From: Acidobacteriaceae bacterium
GTDB lineage: Bacteria; Acidobacteriota; Terriglobia; Terriglobales; Acidobacteriaceae
Reading direction: 5' to 3'
Length of the DNA stretch: 64,000 nt
Assembly (NCBI GenBank): GCA_003151335.1
Contig: PLXE01000120.1
Location: 62,001-126,000 of the forward strand
Shown here one piece after another: positions 39,756 to 47,965 of the stretch. Positions within the stretch are counted from its first letter, which is position 1. Every line of letters starts with the position of its first letter. The notes under the pieces were generated by a model, which was given only the letters and a program-made list of their open reading frames with translations, made no database searches and had not been told where the DNA came from. Position numbers and translations under genes: made by a program.

Positions 39756-39830
39756 TGGTAGCGCTACCGGGAATCGAACCCGGGTTTGAAGATTGAGAAT
39801 CTTCCGTCCTAACCCCTAGACGATAGCGCC
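39756..39830 (-). tRNA. tRNA-Glu (anticodon CTC), CCA encoded
   Basis: Minus strand GGCGCTATCGTCTAGGGGTTAGGACGGAAGATTCTCAATCTTCAAACCCGGGTTCGATTCCCGGTAGCGCTACCA folds as a cloverleaf; loop TTCTCAA. Confidence 0.95.
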
Positions 39831-40148
39831 CCTTTCAGCAAGGCTGCTGCATTATAACAAATCGCCTGCGTTTATAAGCGTTTCGCGCTCCTCGCGCATT
39901 CCACACCGGACACACGATTTAGTGCAGTGCATCACTGCGCACGTCCTTCCTTAGGAGTGCTAGTCTTTTTGGTCCGGCATTGAGAAAGTACAGATGACGC
40001 ACGCAAAGTCCGCCAAAACTCCCCTTTTAGGGCGGCTCCCGCAGAGGGGTTGACAACCTAGGTTCCCCGTAGCAGAATCCATCTGTAGGCGAATAAAAAG
40101 CGAAAGTAGCTCCTGCCCCCGTACTCGCTCCGCCCACCTGAGGTCCTT

Positions 40149-41090
40149 ATGCCGTCTGTCGCCACGCTTCGTGCCCGCATCGAGTCTTCGCTGGGCGAGC
40201 ACCTCACCTCCACGCTGTTGCTGCGCCAGCGCGCCGCCCCGCTGACGGTCTCAACCGGGTTGGCGGCGCTCGATGCGCTCACCGGAGGTCTGCCGCGAGG
40301 AGCCCTCAGCGAAATTACCGGGCCAGCTTCCTCGGGACGCACTGGGGTAATGCTGGCGGCGCTGGCGCAAGCCACCGGCCGGCGGGAAGTGTGCGCGCTA
40401 GTGGACGCCAGCGACAGCTTCGATCCCGCTTCGGCGGCGGCGGCTGGCGTGGATCTTGAGCGCCTGTTGTGGGTGTGTTGCAGTGAGCGCTCCAGTTTGT
40501 CACCGCATAAAGACCATCCACCACGGGCTGCGCTTGGCCGCCTCGAACAAATGTTGAAGGTGACGGACCTGCTGCTGCAAGGCGGTGGCTTTGGCATGGT
40601 AGTGCTCGATCTTGGCGATATTCCCGCTGAAAGTGCGCGGCGCGTGCCACTCACCTCGTGGTTTCGTTTTCGCCGCGCGGTGGAACCTACGGCGACCGTG
40701 CTGTTGCTCCTCGAACAGGAGCCTTGCGCCAAGACCTGCGCTTCCCTGGTCGTGCGATTGGAGCGCCAAGCGGTATGCGCCCGCGATGCAGTGGCAGCCC
40801 CCGCGCGCATTGGACCGGAAGGCTGGCAAATTGTGTCGCACAGCAGCTCTGGCATTCCTGAGAACAATGTCGTGAGCCATGCCGCGTTATTGCGGGGAAT
40901 GCAATTGCGGGCCGAAGTGGTGCGCTGCTCCAATCCCCCAGCCCGCCACGGCGGGGCGTTCGATGGAAACCCCGGCGCCTCCACCCCACCGAGCGCAAAA
41001 GCGACGCTCGGTGGGGGCCCCGGTTCGTGGACGCAACGCAAACCAGCGCAGCCAGCCAACGCCAATTTTGAATTGCGCGCTGCGTGGTGA
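40149..41090 (+). CDS. imuA: ImuA-like RecA-related protein of the mutagenesis cassette
   Basis: GLAALDALTGGLPRGALSEITGPASSGRTGVMLAALAQ; adjacent to imuB and dnaE2. Confidence 0.85.
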   Translation: MPSVATLRARIESSLGEHLTSTLLLRQRAAPLTVSTGLAALDALTGGLPRGALSEITGPASSGRTGVMLAALAQATGRREVCALVDASDSFDPASAAAAGVDLERLLWVCCSERSSLSPHKDHPPRAALGRLEQMLKVTDLLLQGGGFGMVVLDLGDIPAESARRVPLTSWFRFRRAVEPTATVLLLLEQEPCAKTCASLVVRLERQAVCARDAVAAPARIGPEGWQIVSHSSSGIPENNVVSHAALLRGMQLRAEVVRCSNPPARHGGAFDGNPGASTPPSAKATLGGGPGSWTQRKPAQPANANFELRAAW

Positions 41091-41118
41091 TTCTTCAACT
41101 TTCGACTTCGAGGCTTGG

Positions 41119-42909
41119 ATGTTTGCTTGTATCTACATTCCCGATTTCCCGGTGGAGGCCATCGTCCGCGTGGAGCCCTGGTTGCGCGAACAGGCGGTAG
41201 CTGTGCTGGAAGGCAAACCTCCACTGGTGCGCGTGGTGGCGCTCAATGAAAAAGCCCGCTGCCTGGGAATGGAAGTGGGCATGACCAAGCTGCAGACAGC
41301 TGTTTTCTCAGCTCCTGCAAATGAAGCGGCCCATTCCATCGAAGCTAAGGTTAAAACTTCCAAGACTACGCAGATCGAGCTTTCTTCCCGGCGCACGAGA
41401 AGCAAGCCGAAACCTGGTCTGGCAATCTTGCGTCAGCGCTCAGCCGAGCAGGAGAACTCGGCCCATGCCGCGCTGCTCGACGTCGCCCATGCTTTTACGC
41501 CGCGCGTGGAAGACACCACCAGCGACACGTTGCTGCTTGACCTGGCCGGGCTGGAACGGCTCTACGGCGCGCCTGCAACCACGGCGCGCGATCTGGCGTC
41601 GCGGGTAAACGCGATTGCGCTGGAGGCAAATATCGCGCTAGCCGCAAATCCTGAAGCCGCCTTGCATGCTGCGCGGGGATTCAGCGGGACAACCGTGCTT
41701 CCCGCTGGAGAAGAAGCGCATCGCCTGGGAGTGCTGCCGTTGCAGGTGCTGCTGGATACATTCGATATGTCGGTGCACGACGGTCTAGCTTCCGATCGCG
41801 AACGCGAGAAGCTAGGTGAACAGATGCTCGACACGCTGGAACGATGGGGCATACGTGATTTTCACACCCTGGCGCTGCTGCCCGAGCATGCACTGGCTTC
41901 ACGGCTCGGCGAAGCGGGCACGCGTTTGCAGCGTCTGGCCCGGGGAGCAGGCATGCGCACACTGGTGTTGTGCGAGCCAGTTACCCATTTTGAAGAGGCG
42001 ATGGAGTTGGAATCTCCGGTCGAAACGCTCGAGCCGCTGTCGTTCGTCTTGAACCGGCTGCTGGAACAACTATGTGCCCGGCTGGAGGCCCGGGCCCTGG
42101 CTGCACAGAAATTGCATTTGCGTTTAAAGCTGGAGCGGCGGGTCGCCGACGAGGAGACAACCTCTGCGCAGGACGTATCCGGAGATTCGTCCCACGTTGT
42201 GGGAGGTGGGAACATTGGGGAACGCATTTTGCGCCTGCCGGTGGCCATGCGCGATACCAAGATTTTTCTCAAGCTGTTGCAGTTGGAATTAGCGGCGCAT
42301 CCGCCGGGCGCTCCCATCACCAAAGTATGGATCGCAGCCGAGCCGGCGCCACCCCGTTCGGCACAGCACGGACTTTTCCTGCCTGTTACTCCCGAAGCGG
42401 AGAGGTTGGAGATTACGCTGGCCCGGATCAGTGGCATCGTGGGTGAGCGGCGGGCGGGAATCGCGCGTCGGCTGGATACCCACCAACGGGACGGGTTTCT
42501 GATGGATCGTTTCGTGACGGCAGAAGAGCCGAAGCAAAGGGAAGCTCCCACAATGTCAGATACCAAGGAGCCGGCACGATTGGCTTTGCGCATGTTTCGG
42601 CCGCCATGGCAGCTGCAGGTCAGGCTGGCAGAAGGACGTCCAGTGGCTTTGACGGCCGTGACGAAACCAGCCCGTCTAGGAGAACTGCAAGGAAAGGTTT
42701 TGTGGTCGGCAGGACCGTGGCGCTCCTCCGGAGACTGGTGGACGGAGAATGCGAAAGAGCAAAGCGCAAGCAAAGACCCAGTGTGTTTCTGGCACCGTGA
42801 AGAATGGGATGTAGCGCTGGCGAATGGGGACAGCGACAATGTGGCCCTCTATTGTATTTACCGCGATCTTACGAGTGGAAAGTGGTTTGCGGAGGCAAGC
42901 TATGACTGA
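41119..42909 (+). CDS. imuB: ImuB, Y-family polymerase-like protein
   Basis: MFACIYIPDFPVEAIVR, DLAGLERLYG, AANPEAALHAARGF, LGVLPL. Confidence 0.9.
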   Translation: MFACIYIPDFPVEAIVRVEPWLREQAVAVLEGKPPLVRVVALNEKARCLGMEVGMTKLQTAVFSAPANEAAHSIEAKVKTSKTTQIELSSRRTRSKPKPGLAILRQRSAEQENSAHAALLDVAHAFTPRVEDTTSDTLLLDLAGLERLYGAPATTARDLASRVNAIALEANIALAANPEAALHAARGFSGTTVLPAGEEAHRLGVLPLQVLLDTFDMSVHDGLASDREREKLGEQMLDTLERWGIRDFHTLALLPEHALASRLGEAGTRLQRLARGAGMRTLVLCEPVTHFEEAMELESPVETLEPLSFVLNRLLEQLCARLEARALAAQKLHLRLKLERRVADEETTSAQDVSGDSSHVVGGGNIGERILRLPVAMRDTKIFLKLLQLELAAHPPGAPITKVWIAAEPAPPRSAQHGLFLPVTPEAERLEITLARISGIVGERRAGIARRLDTHQRDGFLMDRFVTAEEPKQREAPTMSDTKEPARLALRMFRPPWQLQVRLAEGRPVALTAVTKPARLGELQGKVLWSAGPWRSSGDWWTENAKEQSASKDPVCFWHREEWDVALANGDSDNVALYCIYRDLTSGKWFAEASYD

Positions 42910-42915
42910 TGGGGA

Positions 42916-42957
42916 AGCAATTAGCAATTAGCATTCAGCAATTAGTATTCAGCGACT
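42916..42957. repeat. Heptamer-period tandem repeat (agcaatt)2 agcattc agcaatt agtattc agcgact
   Basis: Six consecutive 7-mers in the imuB-dnaE2 intergenic region. Confidence 0.85.
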
Positions 42958-42995
42958 ACTTAGATTCGTATGCCACAGCTTGTAGCAGCAGACCA

Positions 42996-43136
42996 GATTT
43001 GTATCAGGGCACGACTTCCAGTCGTGCCGTGGCTGCGGGCCAAGATAAACGGCTTTAGCCGCTGAAGACAGGGGCTAAAGCCCAATCGAGAAGGGGGCCT
43101 TTTCGGCACGGCTAAAGCCGTGCCCTGATACAAATC
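42996..43136. repeat. MITE/REP-like palindromic element
   Basis: 18-bp perfect terminal inverted repeat gatttgtatcagggcacg / cgtgccctgatacaaatc with internal gtcgtgcc and gctaaagcc motifs. Confidence 0.85.
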
Positions 43137-43210
43137 GCACCCACGAATCGCAGCCCACGTCATTTGAAGATGGGCTGTAGAGAGGACCACATTGATCTAA
43201 TCTGGGCCGT

Positions 43211-43245
43211 AACTGACTACTGACTACTGACTACTGACAACTGGT
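43211..43245. repeat. Heptamer tandem repeat AACTGAC(TACTGAC)3 AACTGGT adjoining the dnaE2 start
   Basis: Direct reading; ATG of dnaE2 at 43249. Confidence 0.9.
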
Positions 43246-43248
43246 TTC

Positions 43249-46200
43249 ATGTACCTCGAACTCCACGCTCGCTCGGCGTTCAGCTTTCTCGAAGGAGCTT
43301 CGGTTCCTGAGGAGCTGGCTGAGGTGTGCGCCGCGTACCAGATGCCGGCAATGGCGTTGCTCGATCGCGATGGAGTGTACGGCGCGCCGCGCTTTCATCT
43401 GGCGGCAAAGAAGCTCGACATCAAAGCGCACATTGGGGCAGAGATCACTTCCCTGCTGCCATCCTGCTCTAAGACCGGCGAACCTGCGACTCCGCGCACG
43501 GCATTATTGTGCGCCTCGCGAGAAGGCTACCAGAACCTCTGCCGCCTGGTGACCCGCATGAAGTTGCGTGCGCCAAAATATCCGGTTGCGCGACCTCGCC
43601 GCGCGAAAGCGGAGTTGGATGACGAGCTGGTTTTGGGTTCACAAGCTATCGCTTCCCTCGAAGACCTCAATGAATATGCGACTGGATTGATTTGCCTGAC
43701 CGGCGGCGACGAAGGTCCGCTGGCACATGCACTGGCTACCGGCGGCCTGGAGGCTGGCCGCAGCACACTCGAACAATTGATCGCGATCTACGGGCGCAAG
43801 AATGTTTACGTCGAACTGCAACGCCACTACAACCGCGCGCAAGAGACCCGCAACCAGGCAGCGATTGCGCTGGCACGCAGCCTGGACTTGCCGTTGCTGG
43901 CCACCCAAGGTGCGCAATATGCCAAGCCGGAAGAGCGCCAGATACTGGATGTCTTCACCTGCATTCGTAACCATCGCACGCTCGACACGGCCGGCCTCCT
44001 GCTGGCGCGCAACAGCGAGCGCTATATCAAGACGCGGCAGGAGATGCTGCGTCTCTTCGCCGATCTGCCCGAAGCCACCGCAAACACCGTTGAGCTGTCA
44101 TCGCGCCTTGAATTCACGCTGAACGATTTGGGGTATCAATTCCCGCGCTATCCCGTGCCCGAAGGCGAAACCATGGACTCATTTCTGCGGACGCGCACCA
44201 TGGAAGGCGCACGCGACCGTTATCTACGCCCCGGGCAAAGCGAATTGTGGCAGCGCGCACAACGCCAGATCGAGCGCGAACTCGTGCTCATCAAGAAGCT
44301 CGATCTTGCGGGCTACTTCCTCATCGTTTGGGACATTGTGCGCTTCTGCCGCGAGCAGGGCATCCTGGTGCAGGGCCGAGGATCGGCGGCCAACAGCGCA
44401 GTTTGTTATTCCCTCGGCATCACCGCAGTCGATCCCGTTGGCATGGACCTGCTGTTCGAGCGATTCCTGTCGGAGGAGCGCGGCGAATGGCCCGACATCG
44501 ATCTCGATCTTCCCAGCGGCGATCAGCGCGAGCGCGCCATACAGTACGTCTATCAACGCTATGGCAAACTCGGCGCTGCCATGACGGCCAACGTCATTAC
44601 CTATCGCGGACGTTCGGCGGCGCGCGAAGTTGGCAAGGCGCTCGGTTTTGATGGCGAATCCCTGGACCGCCTCTCCGGGCTGGTGAGTTCGTGGGAATAC
44701 AAGGACCCGGATGACACACTGGAGCGGCAGTTTCGCGATGCCGGCTTCGACCTGCGGCATCCGCGCATGCGCAAATTTTTCGAGCTTTGCCTGGCGGTAC
44801 AAGACCTGCCCCGGCATTTGGGGCAGCACTCCGGCGGCATGGTGATTTGCCAGGGACAGCTCGATACCGTGGTCCCGCTGGAACCTGCGACCATGCCCGG
44901 CCGGGTGGTGGTGCAGTGGGACAAGGAAGATTGCGCCGACCTCGGCATCGTCAAAGTTGACCTGCTGGGACTGGGAATGATGGCCGTGTTGGAAGATTCC
45001 ATCACCCTGATCCGCGATCACTACAAAGAAGAAGTTGATCTGGGAAAGTTGCCGCCCGACGATCCCACAGTGTATGACACGCTGCAAAAGGCCGACACAG
45101 TAGGGATGTTTCAGATCGAGAGCCGGGCGCAGATGTCGTGCCTGCCACGCCTGCATCCCACCCGCTTCTACGACATTGTGGTACAAGTCGCCATCATCCG
45201 TCCCGGACCCATCGTGGGCCAGATGGTTAACCCTTTTCTGCAACGCCGGCAGGGACGGCAGGCCGTCGTCTATCCGCATCCTTCGCTGCAGCCAGTACTG
45301 GAACGCACGTTGGGCGTGCCGCTCTTTCAGGAGCAACTGCTGCGCATGGCGATGATTGCCGCCGGCTTCAGCGGCGGCGAAGCCGAGGAACTGCGGCGCG
45401 CCTTCGGCTTCAAGCGCAGCGAGATGCGCATGCGCGATATCGAGGTCAAACTCCGCGCGGGCATGGAGCGTAACGGCATTCCGCCGGAAGCGCAGGAGCA
45501 GATCATCCTTTCGATTACTTCGTTCGCGCTCTATGGATTTCCCGAGTCGCACGCCGCCAGCTTCGCGCTGATCGCCTACGCCAGCGCCTATCTCAAGTGC
45601 CATTACCTGGCGGCTTTTACGGCGGCGCTGCTAAACAATCAGCCCATGGGGTTCTATCATCCTTCAACCATCGTGAAAGACGCGCAGCGGCACGGGTTGC
45701 GAGTGAAGCCGGTGGATATTGCGCGGTCCGAATGGAGATGCACGCTGGAAGACGACTTCGCGCTGCGCATGGGATTTCGTTATGCCAAAGGATTGCGTGA
45801 AGAGGCGGCACAAGCCATTGTGCGCGAGCGCAGTAAGCGGCCCTTTGCATCTATCGTGGACCTTGCCCATCGCGTGCCCGAGTTGCGCCGCAAGGAACTG
45901 GTACTGCTGGCCTCGATTGGCGCGCTTAATTCGATTGGCTGCACTCGCGAAGAAGACTTACTTGCGAATCTTGATTCAGCGCGCAAAACTGGCTCCAGGC
46001 AACACCTGCATCGCCGCGATGCGCTGTGGCAGGTGGAGCGCGCCGTGCGTTTTGCCGGTCCGCTCCTGGAAGGAATTCCAGAGAGCGATACGGCTTCGCC
46101 ACTTGCGCCCATGACACCCGAGGAACGGCTGGTCGCCGACTTCCGCGGCGCCGGGCTCACGGTCGGTCCTCATCCCATGGCGTACCGCAGGACCACTCTA

Positions 46201-46554
46201 CGCCGGGCGCGAGTGCTCTCCGCGAAAGAGTTGACGCAGGTGGTACATGGCCGTTATGTGCGCACAGCAGGGTGCGTGATCGCGCGACAGAGGCCGGGCA
46301 CCGCCAAGGGCTTCGTCTTTCTCAGCCTGGAAGATGAAACCGGAATCAGCAATGCGATCATCTCGCCCGATGTGATGGAGCAGAACCGCATTATGATCCA
46401 GTCGGAAAAGTTTTTGTTGCTGGAAGGCGTGCTGCAAAACCAGGAGGGCGTGATTTCAGTGAAGGTCAATCGGGTTGCGCCCATGCGGGAAGCGTATGCC
46501 GTTGAGAACGTCGATATTACGGACGCCGACGTGCGCTCGCATGATTTTCATTGA
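43249..46554 (+). CDS. dnaE2: Error-prone DNA polymerase III alpha subunit DnaE2
   Basis: MYLELHARSAFSFLEGAS PHP start, GRGSAANSAVCYSLGIT, PDIDLDLPSG, GFPESHAASFALIAYASAYLKCHY; lies in an imuA-imuB context. Confidence 0.95.
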   Translation: MYLELHARSAFSFLEGASVPEELAEVCAAYQMPAMALLDRDGVYGAPRFHLAAKKLDIKAHIGAEITSLLPSCSKTGEPATPRTALLCASREGYQNLCRLVTRMKLRAPKYPVARPRRAKAELDDELVLGSQAIASLEDLNEYATGLICLTGGDEGPLAHALATGGLEAGRSTLEQLIAIYGRKNVYVELQRHYNRAQETRNQAAIALARSLDLPLLATQGAQYAKPEERQILDVFTCIRNHRTLDTAGLLLARNSERYIKTRQEMLRLFADLPEATANTVELSSRLEFTLNDLGYQFPRYPVPEGETMDSFLRTRTMEGARDRYLRPGQSELWQRAQRQIERELVLIKKLDLAGYFLIVWDIVRFCREQGILVQGRGSAANSAVCYSLGITAVDPVGMDLLFERFLSEERGEWPDIDLDLPSGDQRERAIQYVYQRYGKLGAAMTANVITYRGRSAAREVGKALGFDGESLDRLSGLVSSWEYKDPDDTLERQFRDAGFDLRHPRMRKFFELCLAVQDLPRHLGQHSGGMVICQGQLDTVVPLEPATMPGRVVVQWDKEDCADLGIVKVDLLGLGMMAVLEDSITLIRDHYKEEVDLGKLPPDDPTVYDTLQKADTVGMFQIESRAQMSCLPRLHPTRFYDIVVQVAIIRPGPIVGQMVNPFLQRRQGRQAVVYPHPSLQPVLERTLGVPLFQEQLLRMAMIAAGFSGGEAEELRRAFGFKRSEMRMRDIEVKLRAGMERNGIPPEAQEQIILSITSFALYGFPESHAASFALIAYASAYLKCHYLAAFTAALLNNQPMGFYHPSTIVKDAQRHGLRVKPVDIARSEWRCTLEDDFALRMGFRYAKGLREEAAQAIVRERSKRPFASIVDLAHRVPELRRKELVLLASIGALNSIGCTREEDLLANLDSARKTGSRQHLHRRDALWQVERAVRFAGPLLEGIPESDTASPLAPMTPEERLVADFRGAGLTVGPHPMAYRRTTLRRARVLSAKELTQVVHGRYVRTAGCVIARQRPGTAKGFVFLSLEDETGISNAIISPDVMEQNRIMIQSEKFLLLEGVLQNQEGVISVKVNRVAPMREAYAVENVDITDADVRSHDFH

Positions 46555-46581
46555 GGAGCTAGGCGAAGGTCGAACAATCAG

Positions 46582-47463
46582 TCACTTACTTCTTGTCTCG
46601 CCCTTCTGCTCCGGATATTCATACACTCCGCGCCCAGCTTTGCGGCCCAGGCGTCCGGCCTTGACGTACTGCACCAGCAGCGGCGCCGGCCGATACTTTT
46701 CGCCCAGGGTTTTATGCAAGTATTCGAGGATGTGCAGACGAGTATCGAGCCCGACGAGATCAACCATCTCGAATGGTCCCATAGGATGATTCAATCCAAG
46801 CTTGAGGGCTTTGTCGATGTCCTGGGCGGAAGCAATGCCCTCCTGCAACATGTAAAACGCTTCGTTGCCGATCATGGCATTGATGCGGCTGGTAATGAAG
46901 CCCGGCGATTCCTTGATGACCACAACCTCTTTGCCCATGTGCGTGCCCACATCGACCGCAGCCGCCAGCGTTTCGTCATCGGTTTCCAGGGCGCGCACCA
47001 CCTCCAACAGCTTCATCTTGTGCACCGGATTGAAGAAGTGCATGCCCACACACTTCGGCGCGCGATAAGTTACCGAAGAAATTTCCGTGACGCTAAGCGA
47101 CGATGTGTTGGAGGCCAGGATAGTGCCGGGCCGGCTGACCTTATCGAGCAGGGTAAAGATCTCGATCTTCGATTCCATCTCCTCCGGCACCGCCTCGATC
47201 ACAAGGTCCGCCTGGCGCGCCGCCTGTTCCACCGACGAGGCATATTCCAGGCGGTCAAAAGCTTCGTCGGCAGCGTCTTTTGTAACCTTCCCGATTTCGA
47301 CCGCCTTGTCGAGGTTGGCGCGAATCTCCGTCCCAGCCCTGCGCAATGCGGTAGGGAGAATATCTTCCAGGATGGTGCGATAGCCGCCCAGCGCCGCGGC
47401 ATGAGCGATACCGCGGCCCATAATGCCGGCGCCAATCACGGCGATGGTGCGGACCTCAGCCAT
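46582..47463 (-). CDS. 3-hydroxyacyl-CoA (3-hydroxybutyryl-CoA) dehydrogenase
   Basis: IAVIGAGIMGRGIAHAAALGGY, ASNTSSLSVTEI, GMHFFNPVHKMKLLEVV, NHPMGPFEMVDLVGLD. Confidence 0.95.
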   Translation of the reverse strand: MAEVRTIAVIGAGIMGRGIAHAAALGGYRTILEDILPTALRRAGTEIRANLDKAVEIGKVTKDAADEAFDRLEYASSVEQAARQADLVIEAVPEEMESKIEIFTLLDKVSRPGTILASNTSSLSVTEISSVTYRAPKCVGMHFFNPVHKMKLLEVVRALETDDETLAAAVDVGTHMGKEVVVIKESPGFITSRINAMIGNEAFYMLQEGIASAQDIDKALKLGLNHPMGPFEMVDLVGLDTRLHILEYLHKTLGEKYRPAPLLVQYVKAGRLGRKAGRGVYEYPEQKGETRSK

Positions 47464-47466
47464 CGG

Positions 47467-47652
47467 TCACTCTCCCTTTTCCAGGAGCTCGATGATGTTC
47501 AGGAAATTGGGGTCGGCCTTGCGCATGTATTCGGCCAAGCGCTTCTTCTCTTCACCGCTGAGCAGATAAAAGCTGCTGTTGATGCGGCGCAGCGTCGCCG
47601 CAATATCGTCCACAAAGTTCATCATGCGAATCAGTTCACCAGTGGCAGCCAT
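47467..47652 (-). CDS. Small hypothetical protein
   Basis: 61-aa ORF immediately upstream of and co-oriented with the dehydrogenase. Confidence 0.6.
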   Translation of the reverse strand: MAATGELIRMMNFVDDIAATLRRINSSFYLLSGEEKKRLAEYMRKADPNFLNIIELLEKGE

Positions 47653-47965
47653 ACCAATCCTTTCAAAACAGGTAGTAAAGCGGAGGAATGATGCGTTTTG
47701 GTCCGGTCAGCGCTGTTGACGAACGCAGCCGGCATGGATCCAAAGGACTTTCAACGGCGCACCTGACGGTGCGTCCCTCCAACGGCAAAGACCGGGCAAA
47801 CACTTATTCTCACCGCCACCCGCAATTAAGTAAAGGAGGCGAGCAAGGATGCCAGCACAGCCCGCGGTCTGGAATGATTTGGTATTGGCGCCACCGGAGG
47901 TGATGATTTCTTGCCTACGCAATATCTTTACGGCCCGAAGTACTGATTGCGCTGGAGCGGTTCCG

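Noticed and set aside
43211-43245. Possible mini CRISPR array
   Set aside because: Contiguous 7-bp units without spacers; not a CRISPR architecture
44224-45603. 459-aa minus-strand ORF opposite dnaE2
   Set aside because: Antisense shadow of a strongly conserved coding region
47688-47960. Small ORFs and a hairpin-rich stretch between the small ORF and malQ
   Set aside because: No ORF with convincing composition or start context; the structure is short and could not be assigned
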